NCBI RefSeq assembly: GCF_016900355.1 | Contig: NZ_JACJKA010000011.1 | Coordinates: 38,058 to 102,057, forward strand | Direction: 5' to 3' | DNA from: Bacteroides mediterraneensis | GTDB taxonomy: Bacteria; Bacteroidota; Bacteroidia; Bacteroidales; Bacteroidaceae | Length of the DNA: 64,000 nt | Shown: positions 1-8,062 of the stretch, in pieces | How the letters are laid out: each line of letters opens with the position of its first letter | Numbering within the stretch: position 1 is the stretch's first letter | The notes under the pieces: generated by a model | What the model was told of the DNA's origin: nothing | Database searches by the model: none | What the model saw: only the letters and a program-made list of their open reading frames with translations | Made by a program: the position numbers and the translations under genes

Positions 1-263
1 CAGTGTTTACGGTAGGAGTGGTATTGGTCTTGCTGGCGGCCTTTATCTGTCCGTGGAGCTTGTTGCTGTTGGCATTGTTTGCGGTCATTATTTTTACAGA
101 TGCTTCTCTTCGCAATAAAAGTGTGAAAATTGGTGGACTGTCTGTCCTTGCGGCGTTTATACAGTTGACGGGTTACGGCTCCGGCTTTTTGCGGGCGTGG
201 TGGAAACGCTGCGTGTGCGGAGGAAAGTCCTTCTCAGCTTTCGAGAAAACGTTCTATAAATAA
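1..263 (+). CDS. C-terminal end of a membrane glycosyltransferase (partial)
   Basis: This frame is open at the left edge of the window, so only the last ~86 residues are visible. The GTG at base 3 is the first possible start inside the window and is probably internal. The visible part has two hydrophobic segments (about residues 3-32 and 44-58) and then a basic tail with the motif LRAWWKRC and the ending FEKTFYK. That kind of tail is familiar to me from Bacteroidales family-2 glycosyltransferases, which have a cytoplasmic catalytic domain and C-terminal membrane helices. The catalytic domain lies outside the window, so the assignment rests on the tail alone. radC follows 63 bp downstream on the same strand. 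Confidence 0.5.
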   Translation, partial: VFTVGVVLVLLAAFICPWSLLLLALFAVIIFTDASLRNKSVKIGGLSVLAAFIQLTGYGSGFLRAWWKRCVCGGKSFSAFEKTFYK

Positions 264-326
264 GAATAGGCTTTTGGGCCTGGCCGGTGGTTCCGTCAGT
301 TACTCTTTTAAAAAGGTACGTACACC

Positions 327-1016
327 ATGAACGAGAAACTGAATATCAACCAGTGGGCGGAGGAAGACCGGCCTCGGGAAAAATTGATGCAGCATGGACC
401 GGCAGCCTTAAGCAATGCCGAACTGCTGGCCATCCTGATTGGCTCCGGCAATGCAGAGGAAACTGCGGTGGGCTTGATGCGGAAAGTATTGGACGACTGC
501 CATAACCGGCTGAGTGAGCTGGGAAAATATACTGTGGACGACCTTTGTCGTTACAAGGGAATCGGTCCGGCAAAAGCTGTCACGATTTTAGCAGCTTCTG
601 AATTGGGCAAGCGTCGGCGGGAAGAGGAGCCTTCCGAGCGTAAACGAATTACCAGTTCGCAGGATGTGTATGCTTTCTTTCATCCGTTGATGTGCGATTT
701 GCCGGTGGAAGAATGCTGGATATTGTTGCTGAACCAGGCTGCCAAGGTGATAGATGCCGTGAAAATCAGTCAGGGAGGGCTGGCTTCTACGCAGGTGGAT
801 GTCCGTTGTATCTTGCGGGAGGCTATTCTGAAACGGGCTACTTCTATGATTCTTTGTCACAACCATCCCTCGGGAAACACCCGTCCCAGTTCGGATGACG
901 ATCGTTTGACTCATGCGTTGTTGGAAGCAGGACGTACCATGAACATTCGTTTGTTGGATCATGTGGTGGTTTCAGACGGAGGGTACTATAGTTACGGAGA
1001 TGAAGGACGCCTGTAA
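327..1016 (+). CDS. radC: RadC family protein (JAMM/MPN domain)
   Basis: The protein has 229 residues, the usual RadC length. An N-terminal helix-hairpin-helix region contains KGIGPAKA (residues 77-84). A C-terminal JAB/MPN metalloprotease-like domain follows, with Glu129 and the HNHPSGN motif at 178-184, then Asp190/191; these make the JAMM zinc site. RadC was named as a DNA-repair protein, but that role has not held up well and its biochemical activity is uncertain. The ATG at 327 is favoured because it opens directly into the conserved N-terminus. Gene order radC, DUF59 protein, lpxH on one strand may be one transcript, although a candidate promoter lies before the DUF59 gene. Confidence 0.93.
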   Translation: MNEKLNINQWAEEDRPREKLMQHGPAALSNAELLAILIGSGNAEETAVGLMRKVLDDCHNRLSELGKYTVDDLCRYKGIGPAKAVTILAASELGKRRREEEPSERKRITSSQDVYAFFHPLMCDLPVEECWILLLNQAAKVIDAVKISQGGLASTQVDVRCILREAILKRATSMILCHNHPSGNTRPSSDDDRLTHALLEAGRTMNIRLLDHVVVSDGGYYSYGDEGRL

Positions 1017-1062
1017 GTTCGTTTTTTTGCAAGGTAAGGATGAAAAAATGGAGATTTTTGCC

Positions 1063-1070
1063 TATGTTTG
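1063..1070 (+). promoter_or_regulatory. Candidate -7 promoter element upstream of the DUF59 gene
   Basis: TATGTTTG fits the Bacteroidota -7 element TAnnTTTG and sits 20 bp before the ATG of the next gene. No TTTG is found 19-21 bp upstream, so the -33 half is not supported. Confidence 0.4.
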
Positions 1071-1090
1071 CAACGAAGAATAAAGATTGA

Positions 1091-1417
1091 ATGATTATGG
1101 ACAACGACACGAAGTTGAAAATTGAAGAAAAGATTATTGATATGCTGAAAACAGTGTACGACCCGGAAATTCCGGTAAACGTATACGATTTAGGCTTGAT
1201 TTATAAGATAGACCTTCAGGACGACGGCGAGCTGACGGTGGATATGACGTTGACAGCTCCCAATTGTCCGGCAGCTGATTTTATCATGGAGGATGTGCGT
1301 CAGAAACTGGAATCGGTGGAAGGCGTGAAATCTGCACAGATTAATCTGGTCTTTGAACCGGAATGGGACAAGGACATGATGACGGAAGAGGCAAAACTGG
1401 AACTGGGATTCATGTAA
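1091..1417 (+). CDS. MIP18/DUF59 family Fe-S cluster assembly protein (SufT-like)
   Basis: This is a small cytoplasmic protein of 108 residues made almost entirely of a DUF59 (MIP18-like) domain. The signature DPEIPVNVYDLGLIY starts at residue 24, and a conserved cysteine lies in TLTAPNCP (Cys59). Members such as SufT and human CIAO2B help deliver iron-sulfur clusters to target proteins, and this role is assigned by family only. The start could be the ATG at 1091 or the second ATG at 1097; both precede the conserved domain. The next gene begins within 20 bp, so co-transcription with lpxH is likely. Confidence 0.85.
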   Translation: MIMDNDTKLKIEEKIIDMLKTVYDPEIPVNVYDLGLIYKIDLQDDGELTVDMTLTAPNCPAADFIMEDVRQKLESVEGVKSAQINLVFEPEWDKDMMTEEAKLELGFM

Positions 1418-1436
1418 ATAAATGGGTATGGATACG

Positions 1437-2204
1437 ATGAAAAATGTATATTTCCTTTCGGATGCCCACCTGGGCTCAAGAGCCATTGCACATGGGCGTA
1501 CGCAGGAACGCCGACTGGTGAATTTCTTGGACAGCATCAAGCATCAGGCAGCAGCAGTGTATCTGTTAGGCGATATGTTCGACTTCTGGTATGAATTCAA
1601 ACTGGTGGTTCCGAAAGGCTATACTCGCTTCTTGGGCAAACTTTCTGAACTGACGGACATGGGAGTGGAAGTGCATTTTTTTATCGGTAACCATGACATT
1701 TGGTGCGGAGACTATCTGGAAAAGGAATGTGGCGTGATTCTGCATCGGGAACCCTTGACGTGTGAGATTTACGGGAAAGAGTTTTTCTTAGGGCATGGTG
1801 ATGGACTGGGGGACAACGACCGGAAATTCAAATTGCTGCGAACCATGTTCCACAGCAAGACTTTGCAACGCTTGTTTTCGGCCCTGCATCCGCGGTGGAG
1901 CGTGGAACTCGGATTGGAGTGGGCCAAGCATAGCCGTCTGAAAAGAGAAAACGGTCGTGAACCGGAATACATGGGTGAAGATGAAGAACCCTTGGTGTTA
2001 TTCTCAAAGGAATACCTGAAAAGTCATCCTGATATCAATTATTTCATTTACGGACACCGTCATATCATGTTGGATTTGATGTTGAGCCGTACTTCGCGGA
2101 TGATGATTCTGGGAGACTGGATTACGGAGTTCTCGTATGCAGTATTCGACGGGGAAAACATGTTCTTGGAGCAGTACGTGGAAGGAGAGACCTCGGTGGA
2201 ATAA
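1437..2204 (+). CDS. lpxH: UDP-2,3-diacylglucosamine diphosphatase LpxH
   Basis: This enzyme removes UMP from UDP-2,3-diacylglucosamine to give lipid X, the fourth step of lipid A synthesis, at the inner face of the cytoplasmic membrane. All five metallophosphoesterase motifs are visible in order: SDAHLG near the N-terminus, GDMFDFWYEF, GNHDIW, GHGD and YGHRHI. With the chosen ATG the protein has 255 residues, normal for LpxH. An upstream in-frame ATG at 1422 would add five residues (MGMDT); I prefer 1437 because MKNVYFLSDAHLG matches the family start. A strong hairpin just past the stop ends the unit before the convergent kinase gene. Confidence 0.92.
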   Translation: MKNVYFLSDAHLGSRAIAHGRTQERRLVNFLDSIKHQAAAVYLLGDMFDFWYEFKLVVPKGYTRFLGKLSELTDMGVEVHFFIGNHDIWCGDYLEKECGVILHREPLTCEIYGKEFFLGHGDGLGDNDRKFKLLRTMFHSKTLQRLFSALHPRWSVELGLEWAKHSRLKRENGREPEYMGEDEEPLVLFSKEYLKSHPDINYFIYGHRHIMLDLMLSRTSRMMILGDWITEFSYAVFDGENMFLEQYVEGETSVE

Positions 2205-2221
2205 TCGAGAGTATAAACTAT

Positions 2222-2276
2222 AAAAATCAGGCGTTGATAAAAGCATGAATGGTGCTTTTATCAACGCCTGATTTTT
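2222..2276. terminator. Bidirectional intrinsic terminator between lpxH and the sugar kinase
   Basis: Two perfectly complementary 24-nt arms (2222-2245 and 2253-2276) flank a 7-nt loop. One side begins with five A and the other ends with five T, so the hairpin works in both directions. It lies 18 bp after the lpxH stop and 20 bp before the stop of the convergent kinase gene. Confidence 0.93.
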
Positions 2277-2296
2277 AGTATAACGATATGGCGGAA

Positions 2297-3337
2297 TTAT
2301 CGGGCTACTTCACCACTTTCATGACGGGCCAGCAAGCCTTCTACTTCGGATACCTTAACCATATTGTAGTCGCCGGCAATGGTATTCTTCAATACGGAAG
2401 CGGCGGTAGAGAAGTCTACGCGTTTCTGGTTGTCTTCGAATGCATTCTGTGCATACAGCATAGCGCCACAGAAGGCATCGCCTACTCCTACACAATCGAT
2501 GACGTTGTCGATGTCGAATACACGGCTGTATTTCATTTCACCGTTGGCGTAAAGCACGCCGGCAAATGTATGGTGCTCGGAGCTCATCACGTTACGCAGG
2601 GCGATGTAGATATACTTGCAGTTCGGAATCTGCTGGCTGATGCCTTGGCAGAACTTTTCATAAGCGGCTGTATCGTATTTCTCTCCGCTCTTGGTAGCCT
2701 TGAAACCTGGGGCCGGAATGCCAGTCACAAGGGCATATTCCCCTTCGCTTCCGAACATAATGTCGCTGCTGATCATTAACGGGCGCAATACTTCTTGAGC
2801 GGTCTTTCCATAATTCCACAGATTTTTGCGGTAGTTGATATCGTAAGAGATGGTCAGTCCCATTTCTTTGGCAATGTCGATGGCTTCCTTGCATACGTCA
2901 GCCAGTCCAGGAGTCAGTGCGGCATCAATGCCTGACCAGTGGAAAATGGCGGCGTCCTTGAAGATTTCCCGCCAGTTAATCATACCGGGTTTCAGTTCAG
3001 AGAAGGAGGAATGTTCGCGGTCATAGATGACGTTGGAGTTACGCATGGCTGCTGCTTTTTCCATATAATAGGTACCGAGACGGTGCCCGCCAAAAAGGAT
3101 GTGCTTCGTACCGATGTTGTGTGAACGGAGTTCTGCAATACAAGTTTCTCCCAATGCGTTGTTCGGCAAGCGTGTGATGTATTCCACTTCTCCACCGAAG
3201 TTGGCGATGGAAATGGCTACATTGGCTTCGCTTCCTCCATAGTTGACAAGGAAGTCGTGGCTTTGTTGAATACGCAAGTTGTCAGGAGTGGTGAGACGGA
3301 GCATGATTTCTCCAAATGTTACAATCTTTTTGCTCAT
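2297..3337 (-). CDS. kdgK: PfkB-family sugar kinase, probable 2-dehydro-3-deoxygluconokinase
   Basis: This ribokinase-fold enzyme of 346 residues starts MSKKIVTFGEIMLRLT and carries the substrate-side motif GGSEANVAISIANFGG typical of KDG kinases. KdgK phosphorylates 2-keto-3-deoxygluconate to KDPG with ATP, in hexuronate catabolism. The anion-hole and catalytic-base motif reads CVGVGDAFCGA; most PfkB enzymes have GAGD, so the first alanine is replaced by valine while Gly and the catalytic Asp are kept. No KDPG aldolase gene is adjacent, so KDG as substrate is inferred from similarity and a related sugar acid or fructose cannot be excluded. It has its own promoter upstream and shares a bidirectional terminator with lpxH. 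Confidence 0.8.
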   Translation of the reverse strand: MSKKIVTFGEIMLRLTTPDNLRIQQSHDFLVNYGGSEANVAISIANFGGEVEYITRLPNNALGETCIAELRSHNIGTKHILFGGHRLGTYYMEKAAAMRNSNVIYDREHSSFSELKPGMINWREIFKDAAIFHWSGIDAALTPGLADVCKEAIDIAKEMGLTISYDINYRKNLWNYGKTAQEVLRPLMISSDIMFGSEGEYALVTGIPAPGFKATKSGEKYDTAAYEKFCQGISQQIPNCKYIYIALRNVMSSEHHTFAGVLYANGEMKYSRVFDIDNVIDCVGVGDAFCGAMLYAQNAFEDNQKRVDFSTAASVLKNTIAGDYNMVKVSEVEGLLARHESGEVAR

Positions 3338-3425
3338 AGTGGGATGTTTTTGTTTTAACAGAACGGAGTAAAAAAGAAGAGGATACCTCTTGCAGGTTTC
3401 CTTTTCCTTGCCTTCGTTTCCGCGG

Positions 3426-3433
3426 CAAAGATA
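3426..3433 (-). promoter_or_regulatory. -7 promoter element for the kdgK-like gene
   Basis: On the minus strand this reads TATCTTTG, an exact TAnnTTTG match about 90 bp before the start codon. An 11-bp inverted pair (3377-3387 and 3451-3461) brackets the likely transcription start; its role is unknown. Confidence 0.6.
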
Positions 3434-3486
3434 GTGAATTCCTGTCAGGGGGTATCCTCTTTTAACTCTTTTAGGATTCCTGCGAC

Positions 3487-4686
3487 TTATTTGTTGTTCA
3501 GGATGTTCATGGTGTCGGTAGCAATCATCAGTTCTTCGTCGGTTGGGATGACTACGACTTTTACTTTTGAATTGTCGGTAGAGATGATGGCTTCTTTTCC
3601 ACGTACTTTGTTTCTTTCCGGGTCGATTTCTACACCCAGGAAGCCCAGAGTCTTGCAGACACCAGCACGGGCAGTAGCCTGGTTTTCACCTACACCACCT
3701 GTGAACAGGATGACGTCAACACCTCCCATGGCAGCAGCATATGCACCGATATATTTAGTGATGCGGTAGAAGTACATATTTTCAGTCAGAATGGCGCGTT
3801 CTTCGCCTCTTGCTACGGCATCTTCCAGTTCACGCATGTCGCTTGATTTTTCAAACATACCCAGCACACCGCTCTTCTTGTTCAGCAGAGTAGACATTTC
3901 GTCTGGAGTCAGACCTTCTTTCTTCATGATGTAAGTGATGGCACCTCCGTCGATATCTCCACTACGTGTTCCCATCATCAAGCCTTCCAGCGGAGTCAAT
4001 CCCATGCTGGTATCGATACATTTTCCGTCTTTTACAGCGGCGATGGAACCACCGTTACCGATGTGGCAAGTGATGATGCGGCTTCCTTCCTGCGGGATAC
4101 CCAGGAATTCACATACACGTTTGGATACATAACGGTGAGAAGTTCCGTGGAAACCGTAGCGGCGGATACCATACTTTTCATAATAGCTGTAAGGAATGGC
4201 ATATAGGTATGCATAGTCTGGCATAGTCTGGTGGAAAGCAGTATCGAATACTGCTACTTGTGGTACTTCCGGCAACAGTTTCTGTACAGCATAGATACCT
4301 TTCAGGTTGGCCGGGTTGTGAAGAGGACCCAGGTCGCAGCATTCTTCTACAGCTGCAATGACAGCATCATCAATTAGTACAGAAGCGCTGAATTTAGTTC
4401 CTCCGTGCAATACACGGTGACCTACAGCCTTGATTTCATGGAGATTCTTTACGGCTCCATATTCAGGATTAGTCAGGGTATCAAAGATGAACTGTACACC
4501 AGTAGTGTGTTCCGGAACGTCCTTTTCGAGGATTTTCTTTTCGCCGTTCGGCAAAGTCAGTTTCAGGAAAGAGCCTGGAAGACCGATTTTTTCAATACCT
4601 CCTTGAGCGAGGACTTCTTTTGTAGTCATTTCAAACAATTTGTACTTGATTGAAGAACTACCGCAGTTGAGTACTAATACTTTCAT
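3487..4686 (-). CDS. ackA: Acetate kinase
   Basis: The protein has 399 residues, standard for AckA. It opens MKVLVLNCGSSSIKYKL (acetokinase signature 1) and contains VAVFDTAFHQTMP and RRYGFHGTSH, the substrate and active-site motifs. It converts acetyl phosphate and ADP to acetate and ATP in the cytoplasm, the ATP-yielding step of acetate fermentation. It lies 93 bp downstream of pta on the same strand, and a perfect 13-bp hairpin sits in the gap, so the two genes probably share a promoter with modulation between them. No separate -7 element is visible in the gap. Confidence 0.97.
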   Translation of the reverse strand: MKVLVLNCGSSSIKYKLFEMTTKEVLAQGGIEKIGLPGSFLKLTLPNGEKKILEKDVPEHTTGVQFIFDTLTNPEYGAVKNLHEIKAVGHRVLHGGTKFSASVLIDDAVIAAVEECCDLGPLHNPANLKGIYAVQKLLPEVPQVAVFDTAFHQTMPDYAYLYAIPYSYYEKYGIRRYGFHGTSHRYVSKRVCEFLGIPQEGSRIITCHIGNGGSIAAVKDGKCIDTSMGLTPLEGLMMGTRSGDIDGGAITYIMKKEGLTPDEMSTLLNKKSGVLGMFEKSSDMRELEDAVARGEERAILTENMYFYRITKYIGAYAAAMGGVDVILFTGGVGENQATARAGVCKTLGFLGVEIDPERNKVRGKEAIISTDNSKVKVVVIPTDEELMIATDTMNILNNK

Positions 4687-4720
4687 ATAATTGGAATATA
4701 TTTTTATGAATGATGAAAAT

Positions 4721-4757
4721 CATAATGCCACTCTGTAAGAAAGGGAGTGGCATTATG
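4721..4757 (-). promoter_or_regulatory. Intercistronic hairpin between pta and ackA
   Basis: Perfect 13-nt arms CATAATGCCACTC (4721-4733) and GAGTGGCATTATG (4745-4757) enclose an 11-nt loop. No T tract follows in the pta-ackA direction, so it looks more like an RNA-stabilising or attenuating stem than a full terminator. Confidence 0.65.
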
Positions 4758-4779
4758 TATAAGGATAAGATTCGGATGA

Positions 4780-5790
4780 TTATTGAGCTTTAGCAGCGAT
4801 GGCCTGGTTGGCTGTAATGGCAATCATCTTATATACGTCGTCTACACTGCATCCGCGTGACAAGTCGTTGACCGGACGAGCAATACCCTGCAGAATCGGT
4901 CCTACGGCAGTAGCATGTCCCAGACGTTCTACCAGTTTGTAAGAGATGTTTCCGACTTCCAGACACGGAACAACCAATACGTTGGCTTTTCCGGCAATTT
5001 CTGAACCCGGGGCTTTGCTGGCACCTACCTTCGGAACCAGTGCGGCATCAGCCTGCAGTTCACCGTCAATCTTCAGGGTCGGATCCATTTCTTTGGCAAT
5101 CTTCAGAGCTTCTACTACTTTGTCTACTACTTCATGTTTAGCAGAACCTTTGGTTGAGAAGCTCAACATGGCTACACGCGGGTCGAGGCCTGCTACAGAC
5201 TGAGCTGTACGAGCTGTACAGATGGCAATCTGTGCCAGCTGGTTGGCATCAGGAACCGGAGTTACGGCTACGTCACCCATTACCAGGATACCGTTGTCAC
5301 CACATTCAGGAGCGTGTGTCAGCAACAGCATGGCACCTGAAACGCAAGTGATGCCCGGAGCGGTCTTGATAATCTGTAATGCCGGACGGAGTACATCGCC
5401 TGTGGTATTGCGGGCACCTGCCAACTGTCCGTCAGCGTCGCCAGATTTGATAATCAGACAGCCCAGATAAAGCGGATTCAAAACCAGTTTGCGGGCTTCT
5501 TCAATAGTCATGCCTTTTTTCTTACGAAGTTCGCAAAGCAGTTGTGCGTATTCTTCTTTCTTCGGATGGTTTTCCGGATCGATGATGGTAGCTTTGTGAA
5601 TGTTACCTAAACCCCATTCCTTTGCCAGTCCCATGATTTCATCGGGATTACCCAACAGAATCAAGTCTGCTACACCATCTGTCAATACTTGATTGGCAGC
5701 CTTCAAAGTACGTTCTTCTGTTCCTTCCGGAAGCACGATGCGCTGTTTGTTTGCTTTAGCGCGTTCAACGATTTCACTGATTAAATCCAT
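4780..5790 (-). CDS. pta: Phosphate acetyltransferase (short form)
   Basis: At 336 residues this is the short, single-domain Pta, lacking the N-terminal regulatory domains of the long enterobacterial enzyme. It starts MDLISEIVERAKANKQRIVLP and contains the family features GAMLLLTHAP and SGDADGQLAGARNTTGDVLRPA. It transfers the acetyl group of acetyl-CoA to phosphate, giving acetyl phosphate for AckA. It is the first gene of a pta-ackA pair, transcribed away from lrgAB. Its promoter region holds the palindrome CAAAAATAGCTATTTTTG, described separately. Confidence 0.96.
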   Translation of the reverse strand: MDLISEIVERAKANKQRIVLPEGTEERTLKAANQVLTDGVADLILLGNPDEIMGLAKEWGLGNIHKATIIDPENHPKKEEYAQLLCELRKKKGMTIEEARKLVLNPLYLGCLIIKSGDADGQLAGARNTTGDVLRPALQIIKTAPGITCVSGAMLLLTHAPECGDNGILVMGDVAVTPVPDANQLAQIAICTARTAQSVAGLDPRVAMLSFSTKGSAKHEVVDKVVEALKIAKEMDPTLKIDGELQADAALVPKVGASKAPGSEIAGKANVLVVPCLEVGNISYKLVERLGHATAVGPILQGIARPVNDLSRGCSVDDVYKMIAITANQAIAAKAQ

Positions 5791-5854
5791 GATTTATATG
5801 TTAAATGGTAAATTCTTGTTGTGTGTGGTAATGAATTTCTCCTTTATTCGGTTG

Positions 5855-5872
5855 CAAAAATAGCTATTTTTG
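5855..5872. promoter_or_regulatory. 18-bp perfect palindrome containing the pta -7 element
   Basis: CAAAAATAGCTATTTTTG equals its own reverse complement. Its left half read on the minus strand is TATTTTTG, an exact -7 element about 65 bp before the pta start; the right half is the same element on the plus strand, towards lrgA. It could be two abutting divergent promoters, an operator, or both. Confidence 0.6.
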
Positions 5873-5988
5873 TAATATCAAGTTTGCAAAAGACGTTTTT
5901 TTTTGCTTTAAAGTATGCAAAAACCTTTACTCTTCTTATGGAGTAAAATAAAAACAGGTTTTTAGGTATATCGGCTTTCCTGATTATG

Positions 5989-5996
5989 TAAATTTG
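5989..5996 (+). promoter_or_regulatory. -7 promoter element for lrgAB
   Basis: TAAATTTG matches TAnnTTTG and lies 33 bp before the lrgA ATG. No -33 TTTG at 19-21 bp is seen. Confidence 0.5.
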
Positions 5997-6029
5997 CGCC
6001 GGTTTTCAATAAATTAAATTTAAGGTAAA

Positions 6030-6380
6030 ATGATTCGACAGTGTTCTATTCTTTTTGGATGTCTGGCATTGGGTGAACTGATTGTGTACTTGACAGGTGT
6101 GAAATTGCCTTCAAGTATTATCGGTATGCTGTTGCTGACTCTGTTCCTTCAGCTGGGTTGGATAAAGCTGGAGTGGGTGCAAGGCTTGACTAACTTCTTG
6201 GTTGCCAATCTTGGTTTCTTTTTCGTGCCGTCGGGGGTGGCATTGATGCTTTATTTCGACATCATTACAGCTCAGTTCTGGCCAATTGTGATTGCTACGT
6301 TGGTTAGTACGGTATTAGTGTTAGTAGTTACAGGTTGGGTTCATCAATTGGTTCGTAAGTATGGGTTTTTTCGAAAATAA
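6030..6380 (+). CDS. lrgA: LrgA/CidA family membrane protein
   Basis: A 116-residue protein with four predicted membrane segments, the compact holin-like architecture of the CidA/LrgA family. The family motif is visible as LPSSIIGMLLL (residues ~25-35) and FFVPSGVALM (~64-73). LrgA acts with LrgB in the inner membrane. The pair was first linked to murein hydrolase control and later, in Bacillus and Streptococcus, to pyruvate transport; plant relatives carry glycolate and glycerate. The substrate here is unknown. The gene overlaps lrgB by 20 bp and diverges from pta-ackA. Confidence 0.85.
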   Translation: MIRQCSILFGCLALGELIVYLTGVKLPSSIIGMLLLTLFLQLGWIKLEWVQGLTNFLVANLGFFFVPSGVALMLYFDIITAQFWPIVIATLVSTVLVLVVTGWVHQLVRKYGFFRK

Positions 6381-7056
6381 ATTCTTTCTGCTGGCCATCA
6401 CGTTTGGCTTTTATTTTATTTCAAAGTTATTGCAGAAAAAGACAGGTTGGGTGTTGTTAAACCCCATTTTGGTAGCGATTGCCTTGTTGATTTGCTTCTT
6501 GGAGTGTACAGGTGTTTCTTATAAAACTTATTCGGAGGCAGGTAGTTTGGTGGAATTCTGGCTGAAACCGGCGGTGGTTGCCTTGGGAGTTCCTTTGTAT
6601 TTGCAATTGCGTATGATTAAGAAACAGCTGATGCCGATTTTGGTCTCTCAGCTGGCAGGTTGCGTAGTGGGACTGGTGTCTGTCACCATTATTGCCAAGC
6701 TGATGGGGGCTTCGCCTGAAGTCATTATGTCGTTGGCTCCGAAATCTGTAACGACCCCGATTGCTATGGAAGTATCGAATGCGGTAGGAGGAATTCCTTC
6801 TCTGACGGCAGCCGTAGTGATTGTAGTGGGATTGTTTGGCGCAATCTGCGGATTTAAATTGTTGCAGGTAGGACGTGTGGCCAGTCCGATTGCACAAGGT
6901 TTGTCCATGGGTACGGCCAGCCATGCGGTAGGTACTTCACGTGCCATGGAAGTCAGTGGCAAGTACGGTGCATATGCCAGCTTGGGACTGACATTGAACG
7001 GAATCCTTACGGCCTTGCTTTCACCGACTATTCTGCATTTGTTGGGATTGTATTAA
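6361..7056 (+). CDS. lrgB: LrgB family membrane protein
   Basis: A 231-residue integral membrane protein with about seven hydrophobic segments, normal LrgB length. Typical LrgB features are LAPKSVTTPIAMEVS and GLSMGTASHAVGTSRAMEV in the C-terminal half. It starts inside the 3' end of lrgA (20-bp overlap, different frame), so the two are translationally coupled and probably form one transporter. The MGFFENKFFLL start is accepted because the first membrane helix follows directly. Confidence 0.88.
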   Translation: MGFFENKFFLLAITFGFYFISKLLQKKTGWVLLNPILVAIALLICFLECTGVSYKTYSEAGSLVEFWLKPAVVALGVPLYLQLRMIKKQLMPILVSQLAGCVVGLVSVTIIAKLMGASPEVIMSLAPKSVTTPIAMEVSNAVGGIPSLTAAVVIVVGLFGAICGFKLLQVGRVASPIAQGLSMGTASHAVGTSRAMEVSGKYGAYASLGLTLNGILTALLSPTILHLLGLY

Positions 7057-7113
7057 AGGTTGTTACGGGATGTCATATTGTCCAAACAGGGCATAAAGCC
7101 AGTAACCAGTGAA

Positions 7114-7144
7114 TTGGTTTTTATAGGAGAATGCGCTATATTTG
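7114..7144 (+). promoter_or_regulatory. Promoter of the DUF2156-GNAT pair
   Basis: A TTG at 7114-7116, a 20-bp spacer and TATATTTG at 7137-7144 form a near-complete Bacteroidota promoter. Its position excludes an upstream TTG at 7142 as start codon and supports the ATG at 7172. Confidence 0.6.
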
Positions 7145-7171
7145 TCATTCAATCAAGGAACCAAATTTGTT

Positions 7172-8062
7172 ATGATTACATTTAAACCTATTGAACTAGA
7201 CGACAAAGACAGGGTTCAGAAATATACGTTACGCAGTTGGCGTCGTAATTGTGACCTGTCATTTTCTAATTTGTACAGTTGGCGCTTCTTGTATCGCACA
7301 GAGATTGCGGAGAAAGACGGCTTCTTGTTGTTTCGTTTTTATGCCGACAATCAATTAGCCTACATGATGCCGGTGGGAGAGGGTAACCTCCACTCCATAC
7401 TGGAGGAACTGATGGAGGATGCGCGGAGTTTGGGAGCGCCTTTCCGTTTGTTGGGCGTATGCGTCGGAATGCGGGCAGAACTGGAATCGGCTTTCCCCTT
7501 TCAGTTTGATTTCGAAGCCGACCGTGACTATTTTGATTATGTGTATTTGCGGACAGATTTGGCTACCTTGCGTGGAAAGAAATTTCAGCCCAAACGGAAT
7601 CATATCAATAAGTTCAAAGCGGCTTATCCGGATTACGAGTACAAGCTGCTGACTCCGGAACTGATTTCGGAATGTCTACAGTTGGAAACAGAATGGTGCA
7701 AGGCCAATGATTGCGCCGAAAACCAAGCTTTGCAAGATGAACGTCGTTCCATGACGGCAGCATTGGAGCACATGGAGCAACTGGACATCCAGGGAGGGGT
7801 GCTTTATGTCGGTGGCAAGATTGTGGCTTTCACCTTTGGAGCTCCTATCAACCAGGAAACCTTTGATACGTGTGTGGAAAAGGCTGATACGGATATTGAA
7901 GGAGCGTACGCCATGATTAACTATGAGTTTGCCAACCATATTCCTGAGCAGTATATTTATATCAATCGGGAAGAAGATTTAGGTTTGGAAGGACTTCGTA
8001 GGGCGAAACTGTCTTATCATCCGGAGATTCTTCTTGAAAAGTACGTGGCAGAATTGAAATGA
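7172..8062 (+). CDS. DUF2156 domain protein (GNAT-like fold)
   Basis: The protein has 296 residues from the chosen ATG, with start MITFKPIELDDKDRVQKYTL. The body matches the DUF2156 family, related to the C-terminal catalytic domain of MprF (phosphatidylglycerol lysyltransferase), a tandem GNAT fold. There are no membrane segments, so it lacks the flippase part of MprF and is probably cytoplasmic. The motif FQPKRNHINKFKAAYP near residue 145 is typical of the family. The substrate is not known. The last codons overlap the next gene by 4 bp (ATGA), so the two acyltransferase-fold proteins are probably made together. Confidence 0.75.
   Translation: MITFKPIELDDKDRVQKYTLRSWRRNCDLSFSNLYSWRFLYRTEIAEKDGFLLFRFYADNQLAYMMPVGEGNLHSILEELMEDARSLGAPFRLLGVCVGMRAELESAFPFQFDFEADRDYFDYVYLRTDLATLRGKKFQPKRNHINKFKAAYPDYEYKLLTPELISECLQLETEWCKANDCAENQALQDERRSMTAALEHMEQLDIQGGVLYVGGKIVAFTFGAPINQETFDTCVEKADTDIEGAYAMINYEFANHIPEQYIYINREEDLGLEGLRRAKLSYHPEILLEKYVAELK

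Noticed and set aside
327..1016. radC as a sign of a mobile or anti-restriction region
   Set aside because: It is flanked by core genes (lpxH, DUF59 protein) and no transfer or phage genes are near.
3377..3461. Terminator of ackA formed by the 11-bp inverted pair
   Set aside because: The arms are 63 bp apart and enclose the kdgK promoter; pairing as a terminator is unlikely.
7142..7171. Upstream TTG start for the DUF2156 gene
   Set aside because: It lies within the -7 promoter element, so it would not be in the transcript.
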